From Sphingomonas sp. JUb134 (GTDB lineage Bacteria; Pseudomonadota; Alphaproteobacteria; Sphingomonadales; Sphingomonadaceae): 64,000 nt of DNA. The translations under genes were made by a program, and so were the position numbers. The DNA lies in NCBI RefSeq assembly GCF_004341505.2, contig NZ_SLYP02000002.1, forward strand, positions 124,001-188,000, written 5' to 3'. Below, in pieces: positions 21,239 to 29,795 of the stretch. Below the pieces are notes generated by a model. The model had not been told where the DNA came from. It worked only from the letters and a program-made list of their open reading frames with translations, and searched no databases. Numbering within the stretch: position 1 is the stretch's first letter; every line of letters begins with the position of its first letter.

Positions 21239-22086
21239 CGGACAAGGACGCCATGCCGGTGGGCACGACCGCAGGTACGCCACAGGTGCTGCTCGCCCAT
21301 CATCTCAAACAACTCAAACTGCCAACCGTTCTGCGCGAGTACGAAAAGGTCGCGCGCGAATGCGCGCAAGGCGGGGTCGACCACACGCGCTACCTGTTGC
21401 GGCTTATCGAGTTGGAGCTCATCGACCGCGAGCGCCGGACCATCGAGCGACGGATCCGCGCAGCCCGTTTCCCGGCTGTGAAGAGCTTCGACACCTTCGA
21501 GTTCACCGCCATCCCCAGCCTGAACAAGATGATGGTGGTCGAGCTCGCACGGTGCGAATATATCCTGCGCCGCGAGAACGTCATTGCGCTCGGCAACAGC
21601 GGGACAGGCAAGACGCATGTAGCCCTCGCGCTCGGCCTGGCGGCTTGCCAGAAGGGCTTCACAGTCGCCTTCACTACCGCGGCCTCGCTGGTGAACCAGT
21701 TGATGGAGGCGCGAGACGAGCGACGGCTGCTCAAGCTCCAACGCGAGATGGCGGCCGTGAAGCTGCTCGTCGTCGATGAACTCGGCTACGTCCCGTTGTC
21801 CCCGACCGGCGCCGAACTGCTCTTCGAGGTGCTGTCGCAGCGCTACGAGCGCGGCTCGACCATCATCACCTCCAACCTGCCGTTCGAGGACTGGACGCAG
21901 GTGCTCGCCTCCGAGCGGCTGACCGGCGCACTGCTCGACCGGCTCACCCACCATGCCACCATCCTGACCATGAACGGCGACAGCTATCGCCTCAAGCAGT
22001 CCACCGGACGCAAACGTCGCGGGGCGGAGCAAAACCAGGCCAGTGCCCTGTCCGACCCGGACACCGGTGAGATATTATCTTCCTGA
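21235..22086 (+). CDS. istB: IS21-family helper ATPase IstB
   Basis: 283 residues, AAA+ ATPase related to DnaC: Walker A GNSGTGKTHVALALG near residue 122, Walker B LLVVDELGYVPLSP, sensor I STIITSNLPFEDW. IstB assembles on target DNA and stimulates IstA. Its ATG overlaps the istA stop (ATGA). The last 20 codons cover an extra copy of the element's terminal repeat (22021-22042). Confidence 0.93.
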   Translation: MTDKDAMPVGTTAGTPQVLLAHHLKQLKLPTVLREYEKVARECAQGGVDHTRYLLRLIELELIDRERRTIERRIRAARFPAVKSFDTFEFTAIPSLNKMMVVELARCEYILRRENVIALGNSGTGKTHVALALGLAACQKGFTVAFTTAASLVNQLMEARDERRLLKLQREMAAVKLLVVDELGYVPLSPTGAELLFEVLSQRYERGSTIITSNLPFEDWTQVLASERLTGALLDRLTHHATILTMNGDSYRLKQSTGRKRRGAEQNQASALSDPDTGEILSS

Positions 22087-22106
22087 CCATCAGGCCGAGG
22101 ACGGCA

Positions 22107-22148
22107 ACGATATGAAAAGGGCCCCGATCGGGGCCCTTTTCATATCGT
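22107..22148. terminator. 42-bp perfect palindrome, probable bidirectional terminator after istB
   Basis: The sequence from 22107 to 22148 is an exact inverted repeat centred at 22127/22128. Its core is AAAAGGGCCCCGATCGGGGC followed by CCTTTT, a GC-rich stem ending in a T run on both strands. This is what a Rho-independent terminator working in both directions looks like, and it lies 21 bp after the istB stop. Confidence 0.8.
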
Positions 22149-22215
22149 CAGCGCGCGCCTCAAGTGGCCTGCTTTTACTCCGCCCCGCTGGCCTGGTTTT
22201 GCTCCGCCGTTGACA

Positions 22216-22454
22216 TCCGCCTCAGAGATGGTGCCGCGTTCTGCCAGGAGGCGCAGCGCGCGCCAGCGGCGGCCCCCGTCGAACACCTCGAAGGTGCCGC
22301 GCGGCTTCTTTGCCGGCGTGACGAGAAGGTTCTGCAGGACACCCTTGGCCTCGATGCTCGCGGCCATTGGGCCGATCTGAAGCTGCTCGTCCGGCGCGGT
22401 ACGAACGTTGATCGGCGAGAGACGCAGTTTGCTGAGTTTGACGGTCTGGATCAC
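22216..22454 (-). pseudogene. ParB-like nuclease domain protein, N-terminal fragment truncated by IS21
   Basis: From the ATG at 22454 about 80 native residues are readable: LRLSPINVRTAPDEQLQIGP, then IEAKGVLQNLLVTPAKK and FEVFDGGRRWRALRLLAERG, the ParB N-terminal domain with its GGRRWRAL box. At 22215 the frame enters the IS21 tip and runs on to about 22140 with element-derived residues. The central helix-turn-helix and C-terminal parts are missing. On related plasmids a large ParB-like gene sits beside the strawberry-notch helicase gene (family knowledge), matching the order here. Confidence 0.8.
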
Positions 22455-22555
22455 GGGGGGAACTCCTCATGGCGCCCGGCAAAATCCGGACACCATCCCC
22501 GCTTCCCCTTTCCTCTCGCCCTGATGCCGAGGCGGCACGCCGGCCGCCGTAGTGC

Positions 22556-23422
22556 CTACGGGAACAGCTTCGCCAACGGCACGAACGGCTCGCCCGTCTC
22601 AGCGGCATGTCTGAACTTGGCGCGGAGAATCTCAACCCAGGGGATTTGCCGATCGAGGCCTTCGTAAATGTCGCGACCCTCGACGCAGAACATGCGGCGG
22701 GCGGGACCAAACGCTGCGAGACCGACTTCGGTGAAGCCGTCATAACTGATGAACACGCCTCGGGTCCAAGCCGCTTTCTCGAGCTTGCCGTGGAAGGCGC
22801 GAAGATCCGCGACGCCGATTTCGGAGCGCGTCCACTTCGCCTCGAGAAGGTAGACCTCATTATCGAGGACGAAGCTGCCGTCGATTTGCTCGCCCACGTT
22901 TCGGAATGGCTGACGGGGAGCGAGACCAGCCTCGGCAAAGATGCGCTGCAGGAAGCTTTCGAAGGCATAGCCGCGACGCTGGGGCTCGAGATCCCGCAAT
23001 TCGTAAAGCTCAGACCGAAGTGCTTCGATCTTCGCCCGGTCATGAGCCGGCCGGGGTGGCTCCCCTGTGCCGGACGATGTGCCGTTAGCCAGCTTGCCCA
23101 CCAGCGTCAGATAGCGTCCCTCGGCATTGTGCACCGGATCGCTGTTGCCGGTGCTGGCGAGAAACTGGACACGGTGATCCCATAAGGCTTTGAGCGCACG
23201 AGCCGCGGCATCGTCATCGACGGTCGACAGGAAGGTGCGCAGTCGCTTGCCCTTCGAGCCGCCGTTCACGGCGTATATGGGATCATCGATGTCGACGTTC
23301 AGCTCGTCGGCAAAGAATTCCGAAAACGTCGCATCGGAGAGATCAAGCACGTAACCCCGGCCGCGGATGAACTCGACCAATTCCTCGATAAAGCGGAAGT
23401 CGGCCCGGTTGATGCTGCTCAC
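22556..23422 (-). CDS. PD-(D/E)XK nuclease-like protein, third gene of an AbiE-like module
   Basis: 288 residues. The C-terminal half carries QIDGSFVLDNEVYLLEAKWT, an Asp...Glu-x-Lys arrangement of the restriction-endonuclease (Mrr-like) fold, preceded by RRGYAFESFLQRIFAEAGL as in Mrr-type nucleases. The N-terminal half (FIEELVEFIRGRGYVLDLSD...) resembles no domain I recognise. The GTG start at 23422 overlaps the upstream stop by 4 bp (GTGA), which fixes it and implies co-translation with the nucleotidyltransferase. Probably a DNA-cutting defence effector; the target is unknown. Confidence 0.75.
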   Translation of the reverse strand: MSSINRADFRFIEELVEFIRGRGYVLDLSDATFSEFFADELNVDIDDPIYAVNGGSKGKRLRTFLSTVDDDAAARALKALWDHRVQFLASTGNSDPVHNAEGRYLTLVGKLANGTSSGTGEPPRPAHDRAKIEALRSELYELRDLEPQRRGYAFESFLQRIFAEAGLAPRQPFRNVGEQIDGSFVLDNEVYLLEAKWTRSEIGVADLRAFHGKLEKAAWTRGVFISYDGFTEVGLAAFGPARRMFCVEGRDIYEGLDRQIPWVEILRAKFRHAAETGEPFVPLAKLFP

Positions 23423-24288
23423 GAGGCCCTCTCGCCGTAGCCTATGGCTGCCAGCCATGCCTGGACCTGGCCCAACGCGTCCTGCTGCCATTCGTCCGGG
23501 GACCGGTCTTCGAGAATGTCCGTGCCCTCGACGAAACGTCGCACGCTGGTGGGACCGAAATCCTCGAAGCTGCGGAACTTGCCGGCGATCTTAGCGAAGC
23601 CTTCGGCCGCGCTGCGCTCTGATAGCAGGGGAACGCACGCAGCGGCCAGGGCCTCGATACCGCCTGGAAAGTTCCGGATTGAGAAGTAGACATCGTAGGC
23701 GTCTTTCGGCTTGTCGCGACCGTCGAGCGCATGTCCCTTCATGGCGAGAAGCGCCGGGATGGAGGCGACGGCGATCATCACCCGGTTGATGCCGCCGTTG
23801 GGCATTGCCCCTTCCACCGCGACCATTTCGTAGAAGCGCGTCGCGAGGTCCGCGCCGAAAGCGCGCTGGGTGGCGAAATCGGTCGTGAGGGGCGGCCTGT
23901 TCTTTTCGATCACCGAGTCATAGGGCCGCAAGAAGTCGACGACGATGGTGATGGGAGCCCCCCCATCACCGGGGTCGACGGTACGCATCATCTGGAAGTT
24001 CTTGAGGTCTTCACCCGGCGCATAGCCCTGCTTATGGAGGGACTCGACCAGACCGGCATATTCGGCGTCCTCGGCCAGCGCTTCCGCATCGAGGCTGAGG
24101 TCGATATCGGCGGTGCCGACATGGCGCATCTCGCTGTCCTCAAGGAGGAGCCATGGCACCGCACCGCCAATGACGGCAAATTTGCCGCGATAGCTGCCGA
24201 GCGTCTGGCCGATCTCGACGAGGACCGATCTCACCGCATTGCTGGTGCGGTCGTCATACTGGTTTGCAGACTGCAGATCGTCGGTCAT
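23419..24288 (-). CDS. AbiEii-like nucleotidyltransferase (putative toxin)
   Basis: 289 residues. An N-terminal nucleotidyltransferase fold has the GG...D-x-D signature: FAVIGGAVPWLLL then GTADIDLSLDAEAL, with a later acidic strand ITIVVDFLRP. A KxxDAYDVYFSIR segment (RDKPKDAYDVYF) corresponds to the conserved C-terminal motif of AbiEii/DUF1814-type toxins. Family members transfer nucleotides, in known cases to tRNA acceptor ends. The ATG overlaps the stop of the antitoxin-like gene (ATGA) and the stop overlaps the nuclease gene. Confidence 0.75.
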   Translation of the reverse strand: MTDDLQSANQYDDRTSNAVRSVLVEIGQTLGSYRGKFAVIGGAVPWLLLEDSEMRHVGTADIDLSLDAEALAEDAEYAGLVESLHKQGYAPGEDLKNFQMMRTVDPGDGGAPITIVVDFLRPYDSVIEKNRPPLTTDFATQRAFGADLATRFYEMVAVEGAMPNGGINRVMIAVASIPALLAMKGHALDGRDKPKDAYDVYFSIRNFPGGIEALAAACVPLLSERSAAEGFAKIAGKFRSFEDFGPTSVRRFVEGTDILEDRSPDEWQQDALGQVQAWLAAIGYGERAS

Positions 24289-25358
24289 GCGCGCCAGCCC
24301 AGCAGGCGGTGACGCAGTTCGGCCGCACCCTCGCTACCGCGGTCGCCCATCTGCATGAGGTCGAGGTAGGTCTGGACCGGACTGGTCACGAGGATGCCCT
24401 CGCCGACATGGACGGCGTCGTCGAGGACTCCGTCCTCCTCGGGGACCACTATCGTGACGTTGGCGCCCTTTGGGGCATCGCTGGCACCAAGCAGATCGTC
24501 GAGCGAGGCAAGGCCCATCTCGTCGGCGTAGAAATAGGTATTGGGGTGGCGGACATAGGGCGCCAGTTGCTGCGCCGCTGAGAAGGAAGCGAGCGCGACC
24601 CGCCCTTCCAAACTCGACAGCCCCTCAAGACGGTCCGCCAGCGCCTTGCCATGAAGGCTGGTGTAGCGACGATGTTCCTCGCCACGAGGGGGCTCGTAAT
24701 TGTCCGCCCAGCTGTCGAGCAGAGCGTCAGGGTCTATCAATGCGAGCCCCTCGTCGGTCTGCTCCGCCCAACCGCGTTCGCGAAGCGCCGATCCGACATT
24801 ACTGACGAGCCCGCTGCTGACCCCGGCCGCGTCGGCGAGTTCTGCGGTGCGCCAGCGACGATCTGGTTCGCGCAACAGCCGACGAAGAACGCGCGCTGAC
24901 TTGGGCTTGTAGAGCGAGCGAAGCGCGCGCCGTTCCGGCTCCGGCTGACCAGGTACCTCGCGTTCGATGTAGATCGTGCCCGAGGCAATCAGAGCATTGC
25001 CCATGAAATCCAGGTAACCGACGCCCTCTTCCCGACACACGTCTCGGGCCTGCTTCGAGAGATACGGCGCCATCACGACGGGTACAGCGTGCCCCGCATG
25101 GTTGCGCATGTAGCGGTGAAGCTGCTCGGCCGCGCTGCGCACCATGCGCGGTTGCCCACTGCTTTTCACCTCAACGATGAGGTGGAGAGGTTTTCCCGCG
25201 AAGCTGCCTTCGGCGACGAGGTCGACTCCGTCGTCCGGCTTGCCCGCGGTGCCATGACGCTCGACATGGCTACGGGTCAGGTTCGGCAGACCGGCCAGGA
25301 AGGCCTTCATCTCCTCGGCCGCCTGACGCTCGACGTTCAGTGAATTTTGCGCTTTCAT
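24285..25358 (-). CDS. AbiEi-like antitoxin / transcriptional regulator with nuclease-like N-terminus
   Basis: 357 residues. The N-terminus has DDGVDLVAEG then LHLIVEVKSSGQPRMVR, a PD-(D/E)XK-like core, then a winged helix (RRWRTAELADAAGVSSGLVS with NVGSALRERGW) and a C-terminal domain ending in TSPVQTYLDLMQMGDRG, the usual end of AbiEi-type antitoxins. In type IV toxin-antitoxin systems AbiEi represses its own operon by binding inverted repeats. Two such repeats lie 24-80 bp upstream. First gene of a three-gene operon. Confidence 0.75.
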   Translation of the reverse strand: MKAQNSLNVERQAAEEMKAFLAGLPNLTRSHVERHGTAGKPDDGVDLVAEGSFAGKPLHLIVEVKSSGQPRMVRSAAEQLHRYMRNHAGHAVPVVMAPYLSKQARDVCREEGVGYLDFMGNALIASGTIYIEREVPGQPEPERRALRSLYKPKSARVLRRLLREPDRRWRTAELADAAGVSSGLVSNVGSALRERGWAEQTDEGLALIDPDALLDSWADNYEPPRGEEHRRYTSLHGKALADRLEGLSSLEGRVALASFSAAQQLAPYVRHPNTYFYADEMGLASLDDLLGASDAPKGANVTIVVPEEDGVLDDAVHVGEGILVTSPVQTYLDLMQMGDRGSEGAAELRHRLLGWRA

Positions 25359-25381
25359 CAGCGCGTTGAATATACGTATTT

Positions 25382-25408
25382 AGTGAACGTGGCAACCCTG
25401 CGTTCACT
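25382..25408. promoter_or_regulatory. Operator-like inverted repeat 1 upstream of the AbiE-like operon
   Basis: AGTGAACG and CGTTCACT form perfect 8-bp arms with 11 bp between. It lies 24 bp upstream of the antitoxin-like ATG. AbiEi-type proteins bind inverted repeats in their own promoters, so this is a candidate autoregulatory site. Confidence 0.6.
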
Positions 25409-25417
25409 CAGAAGGCG

Positions 25418-25438
25418 CGTTCAACATCGCGTTGAACG
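25418..25438. promoter_or_regulatory. Operator-like inverted repeat 2 upstream of the AbiE-like operon
   Basis: CGTTCAAC and GTTGAACG are perfect 8-bp arms separated by ATCGC. The half-site (CGTT[C]A) is close to that of repeat 1, suggesting two binding sites for one regulator. A lone half-site GCGTTGAA is also present at the antitoxin start (near 25362). Confidence 0.6.
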
Positions 25439-25468
25439 TCGCGATATGATGAACATCCGCCAAGCGGA

Positions 25469-27262
25469 TCAGCCCGGCGCGGCGATTGCCGCCTGCGTGA
25501 TCCCTTCGACCACCGCGGCAGCTTGATCTACGGGGATGAAAACGCGTGTGCGATATTGGATGACCTCGGTGAAGCAGCCAACGGACTTGAGCCAGGACAG
25601 CTGCTGAACCGGCGCTCCAACCAGTTCGATCCTGCGGCTGCCGTTCACCAGCGAGCGCTTGATCGTCATGGCGAAGGGCCGAGCGACATCGACGTTACGC
25701 CCTGACCACACGGACTTGACGATGTCAGAGGCTGGCATGTTCTCGACGCGGTCGATGCCGAGCTTCGTGAAGAGCTGCACGACATGTTCGTCAAAGACGA
25801 GACGACCGAGCCAGCTGTTGCCGGCCTTGTCGGCAATCCGATTGACCACGAGATGATCGTTCGGAAGCGCCGACCAGATTGGGAGCAGCAGACCGGTGGC
25901 AAGTCGGATGGTCTCGGTGTCGACCTTGTTCGCCGCGATTCCGACCTCTTCGAGCCATTTTTCACAGAATGCGTCGCGGTCGATCGGCGTCCACGCACTC
26001 TCGAGCAGTTCCTGTTCCCGCATATATTGGCGCCGCGTCGGCCGCAGAAGCTCGAAGCGCGGAATGGGAGTCCCTTCCTTCTCCTCCATGAGTGCGCGGG
26101 CCCGGATCTGCAGCGCGACCCCGCCTGACTTGGCGTTGACCAGGGATTCGGCCGTGCCGTCGTTGTCGGCGATGTGGAGGATGCGGTCGAGGGAGAGCGG
26201 GGTCCTGCGGTGCGCGATCTCGATCGACAGGAGATGCGATGTCGCCCCGCTGACTGGATCGGTCCTCAGCACCGTATCATCGATCAGCGTCGCACTATCG
26301 ACGAGGATCGTCTCGACGCCGACATCGAGCCGGCCCGCATCGCGCGCGGCCGAGACACGAGTTTCGACGAGCGAGAGAAACTCGTCGAAGATCTTGTTCT
26401 GCAGAGCGATCGGCAGCGCCAGAATCCTATTGAGCCATCGCTGAATGGGCGGGAGCTCATCCTTCATCACGCCGTCCTTGTCGCAGAGCTCCAGGCCGGT
26501 GCGCCGTTCGAAGTCGCTGTGGGAGATGCTGGTCAACTTGCCGCCGACCAGCAGGTGGAACCAGCTGACCAGCGCCGCGCAGGCGTACTCGCTTTCCAGG
26601 TTATCCGCAGGATCGAAGAGATTCTGCCCTCCCGTCTGACGCTGCCCGCGAGTGAGAGCACCGAGGCTGTCGAGACGGCGCGCGATCGTGCTCGTGAAGC
26701 GAAGTTCGCCTTTGCAGTCGGTTGTCACCGGCCGGAACAGCGGGGTGCTCGCCTGATGCGTCCGGTGGGTGCGGCCGAGACCCTGAATGGCCCGGTCCGC
26801 GCGCCAACCTGGCTCCAGCAGGAGGTGAACGCGCTGCTCCTGGTTCGGAACGTCGCGCGATGCGTGATACGACCTGCCCGTTCCGCCGGCGTCGGAGAAT
26901 ATGAGGATCCGCTTGCGGCCCTGCATGAAGGCGGCCGCCTCGGCCTGGCTGGTCCGGGTCGAGCGGGTCTCGAGCTTCTGCCGGCCATCACCTGTCGAGA
27001 CGAGCCGCTTGGTCCGGCCGGTCACTTCGGCGACGGTCTCATGGCCGAACTGCTCGAGGAGACCATCGAGCGCGGAGGTGATCGGGGGCAACGCGCACAG
27101 GTCCTCGATGAGCTGTGCTCGTGCCGCTTCCGCCTCCGGATTGTAGACCGGGTTACCCGCCTCATCGACCATCGGCGTAGACCGCTGCGTGCCGGTGTCG
27201 TCGGTGAACACCTGCATTTGCCGGGTCGGGAAGGCGCGCTCGAGATAATCGATCACATATTC
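25469..27262 (-). pseudogene. Strawberry-notch-type helicase, 3' part (split by the RIT element)
   Basis: About 596 native residues from EYVIDYLERAFPTRQMQVF to the stop at 25469. It holds the strawberry-notch C-terminal helicase domain: RKRILIFSDAGGTGRSYHAS, then WRADRAIQGLGRTHRTHQAS with the arginine-finger motif. The 5' part is at 32399-34846. Through the inserted terminal repeat this half gains an in-frame ATG at 27325 with a GGAG site, giving 22 element-encoded residues (MENRRKPAPP...CDCKE) before native sequence. A separate C-terminal polypeptide could therefore be made. Together the two parts give about 1410 residues, normal for bacterial members. Confidence 0.85.
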
Positions 27263-27344
27263 TTTGCAGTCGCAGTTTATGTCGAGCGTGGCGGCGGGAG
27301 GCGCAGGTTTCCTTCGGTTTTCCATGATTTCACTCCAGATAATT
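27259..27344. repeat. RIT element left terminal inverted repeat (86 bp)
   Basis: Begins ATTCTTTGCAGTCGCAG and ends CTCCAGATAATT. It is the reverse complement of 32285-32370 except for one base. On the minus strand it encodes an outward-facing GGAG site, ATG and 22 codons that run in frame into the helicase 3' part. Confidence 0.9.
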
Positions 27345-27484
27345 GCCTGAAAAGGTTGAATGCTGGGGCCGTTAGGATTGTCGGCACCGCTGGAATGGTG
27401 CAGGTTGTAGAAAATCCCAGAGGCAGTCGTTCGTCGCTTTCAATCGAGGTCCCGATGCAAGGCTGTCCGCCATGGAGATCTGCC

Positions 27485-28789
27485 ATGCCGAGCAAACTGC
27501 CCAAGCGCTCCATTACCGTTTTTCTCGCAGGGATTTTTCTGGGCTTGCCCGGCGTCGCGGGCGCAGTGACATTGACGTCATTAAAGGGCATGGATCTCGA
27601 AGGAAGCTATGGCTCGTATGCGCCGCGTGGCGATTGCTCTCGAGGGGCGAGCCTTGAGATCAACGAAACCGGTTTTACTTTCAAAGCGTCTGGTCAGACT
27701 GTAAAAAGCACCCGGTTTGAGTACGCGGCTTCGTTTCTTGGCCCGACCTATGAAGGCATTAGTGCGGTCTTTTTTCCTTTTCCTGTCAATGCCAACGATT
27801 TCGGACGCGTGATCTTGACGGTTAATGACGACGAAAAGCGAGGCGTAGTCCGCCTTGAAGCAGACGTCGCGCCTGGACAGCGCCTGGATCCGTTCAAGTC
27901 AGCGCTCGTGTCGCAATCCCCACTGCTCTTATGCAAGGGGTCTGGGCCGGCATCTGCTGCTTCAAAAGCACCGCTGCAAGCAAGGCCAGTTTTAGGAAAA
28001 CCGACGCCGCTAGCCTGGACCAATCTTGCCAGTTCCATAGGGAAATTCCAAAGTGATTCCGATCCCAACGGAATAGATCTTTTGACAAGTGGTCCGATAG
28101 CTGACGCGATACGTTCGCGTTTGGGCCGCAAAATGGACCTGCTGGCCAGCAATCTTTCGGCGATATCCAGTCTCCAACGACAAGGGTCTCTCTATTGGGT
28201 TACGGGAAATGCGCCGCATCAAGGCGGTGTAGAGCAAGCCTATGTTTTGCTTGATGCAAATCGCCGTGCCGTTCAAATTGGCCTTTGGGAAAAGGGAAAG
28301 TTGACGGTCTATGCGCCTCAAGGAGGCCGCTTGCCCGTGCCCCAGGACATTGCTCGCCTGCTTATGGACAGCCCACCTGAGGACGCAGTGCCGCTGCCTG
28401 GGACTGCTTGGGAGGTCGTGCCGGTCCAAGGTCGCGCCCCAATGGCCTATGTCGATGTAGCTGCTTCGCCAAACATCAAGTCGTTTAGCCTGTTTTGTGA
28501 AGGCAACCGCCCCATGATGGCCATGCTCCTTAACAAGCCCGCGGCGGTGCAGCGCGTTACGGTTACATGGAATTTTGCTGGTCGATTAATTGACATTCCG
28601 ACCGGCCGCGCGAACGCTCAGAGCACGTTTTGGCAGGCCAACCTCACTGGTTCCCAACTCATTCCGATGCTTCTCCGTCAAAACGGTTCGGTTATGCTAC
28701 GCATCAACGGCCGCCTCGAAGGCGAAGCTTTGTTGGCGGGAGCGCCACTGGCGCTTCGGACTGCGATGCGGACCTGTGTCAAATTTTGA
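27485..28789 (+). CDS. Exported protein of unknown function, passenger of the RIT element
   Basis: 434 residues. MPSKLPKRSITVFLAGIFLG with GLPGVAGA is a signal peptide; a GGAG lies 7 bases before the ATG. The mature protein has an N-terminal part with cysteines (PRGDCSRGASLEINETGFTF), a middle with VTGNAPHQGGVEQAYVLLDA, and a C-terminal beta-rich domain (SFSLFCEGNRPMMAMLLNKP ... RTAMRTCVKF) whose two Cys could pair. No family recognised. It is convergent with the last recombinase gene and overlaps it by 11 bp. AT-richer codon use than neighbours suggests separate acquisition. The frame is open far upstream, but that part is antisense to the helicase. Confidence 0.7.
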   Translation: MPSKLPKRSITVFLAGIFLGLPGVAGAVTLTSLKGMDLEGSYGSYAPRGDCSRGASLEINETGFTFKASGQTVKSTRFEYAASFLGPTYEGISAVFFPFPVNANDFGRVILTVNDDEKRGVVRLEADVAPGQRLDPFKSALVSQSPLLLCKGSGPASAASKAPLQARPVLGKPTPLAWTNLASSIGKFQSDSDPNGIDLLTSGPIADAIRSRLGRKMDLLASNLSAISSLQRQGSLYWVTGNAPHQGGVEQAYVLLDANRRAVQIGLWEKGKLTVYAPQGGRLPVPQDIARLLMDSPPEDAVPLPGTAWEVVPVQGRAPMAYVDVAASPNIKSFSLFCEGNRPMMAMLLNKPAAVQRVTVTWNFAGRLIDIPTGRANAQSTFWQANLTGSQLIPMLLRQNGSVMLRINGRLEGEALLAGAPLALRTAMRTCVKF

Positions 28790-29795
28790 CATGACCTCCT
28801 GCACGTATTTCCTGAAGCATTGATAGTAGATCGTCGCTTTGCGGCTTGAAGCGCCCGGGCCTGATGGCAGGGGCGCCCTGCGCCGCGAGAATTTGCAGCT
28901 TTTCCTCGGGATCGGCGCGCAAATAGGTCTCGGTGCTCTGGATGCTGGCGTGCCCGAGCCATAATGCGACCTTGCGAATGTCCCCGGTCGCCGCGAGCGT
29001 GTGCATTGCGCAGGAATGGCGCAGCACGTGCGGTGTTACGCGCTTTCCAAAGATCGACGGCTGCTTCTCTGCCGCGGCCTTGACGTGCTCCGCCAAACGG
29101 AACGCAAATCCGTCGCGGGTCATGGGTTGCCCTTTGGCATTGAGGAATATCTCGGCAGCTTGCGCATCGGGGCGGATCGCAAGCCACGCGCGCAATGCGA
29201 ACTGAGTCTCCTTCCAGAGCGGGAGGACCCGTTCACGCCGACCCTTGCCCATGATGTGCACGGTGGACAGGGAGCGGTCCGGGAAATCGCGCAGTTGTAG
29301 CGTTACGAGTTCCGACACCCTCAGCCCGCCAGCATAGGCCAGATGCAGCATTGCGCGATCGCGGGTGCCAAGGCGTGTCCGGGGATCCGGGGCGTCGAGC
29401 AAAGCCTTGATCTCTGCCCGGTCGAGGTAGTCGATCAGCGCCTTGTCGGTCTTCTTGGTAGGGATCGATCTGACGCGAAGGGCCTGATCTAGGCAGGCCG
29501 GAATACGATACTCGATGTAGCGGAAGAAGGACCGGATCGCGGCGAGCCTGCCATTGCGAGTCCGAACACAGCTGCCGCGACCGTTCTCGACATGGTCAAG
29601 GAAGGCCATGATCATGTCGGTGCCGAGATCCTCGATCTCGAGATCGGTCGGCCGACGCTTCAGCCGATCGGCAGCGAACTGGACCAGGAGGACGAAGCAG
29701 TTGGCGTAGGTCTTCACCGTGTGCGGACTAACAGCACGTTCGCGTGGCAGATGTTCACGCAGGTAGGTCGAGAGATGCGGAGCGAGAGCCGTCAT
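28779..29795 (-). CDS. ritC: Tyrosine recombinase, third of the RIT trio
   Basis: 338 residues. SAM-like core-binding domain (HLSTYLREHLPRERAVSPHT) followed by a catalytic domain with Arg in AGGLRVSELVTL, Lys in IMGKGRRER, His/Arg in TPHVLRHSCAMH, His in WLGHASIQSTE and the nucleophile Tyr in STETYLRA, so all active-site residues are present. ATG overlaps the preceding stop (ATGA). An open frame extends 26 codons upstream without similarity. Confidence 0.9.
   Translation of the reverse strand: MTALAPHLSTYLREHLPRERAVSPHTVKTYANCFVLLVQFAADRLKRRPTDLEIEDLGTDMIMAFLDHVENGRGSCVRTRNGRLAAIRSFFRYIEYRIPACLDQALRVRSIPTKKTDKALIDYLDRAEIKALLDAPDPRTRLGTRDRAMLHLAYAGGLRVSELVTLQLRDFPDRSLSTVHIMGKGRRERVLPLWKETQFALRAWLAIRPDAQAAEIFLNAKGQPMTRDGFAFRLAEHVKAAAEKQPSIFGKRVTPHVLRHSCAMHTLAATGDIRKVALWLGHASIQSTETYLRADPEEKLQILAAQGAPAIRPGRFKPQSDDLLSMLQEIRAGGHVKI

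Larger units (their letters stand above)
19643..22215 (+). mobile_element. IS21-family insertion sequence (istA-istB)
   Basis: Ends start with TGTGAAGGGCGG at 19643 and, on the other strand, TGTCAACGGCGG at 22215; both continue into a CAAACCAGGCCA / AAAACCAGGCCA repeat. A second set of subterminal repeats matches at 19696-19716 and, inverted, 22165-22186 (GGGCGGAGTAAAA...GGCCA). Multiple terminal transposase-binding repeats, a TGT tip and the istA-istB gene pair are IS21 hallmarks. The 5-6 bases flanking the two tips (AAAGG and TCCGC) do not match, so no target duplication remains. The element joins a truncated traA to a truncated parB-like gene. Confidence 0.9.

Noticed and set aside
26174..27484. 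Upstream in-frame extension of the RIT passenger gene
   Set aside because: Antisense to the helicase 3' part and outside the element; the signal peptide and GGAG site support the ATG at 27485.
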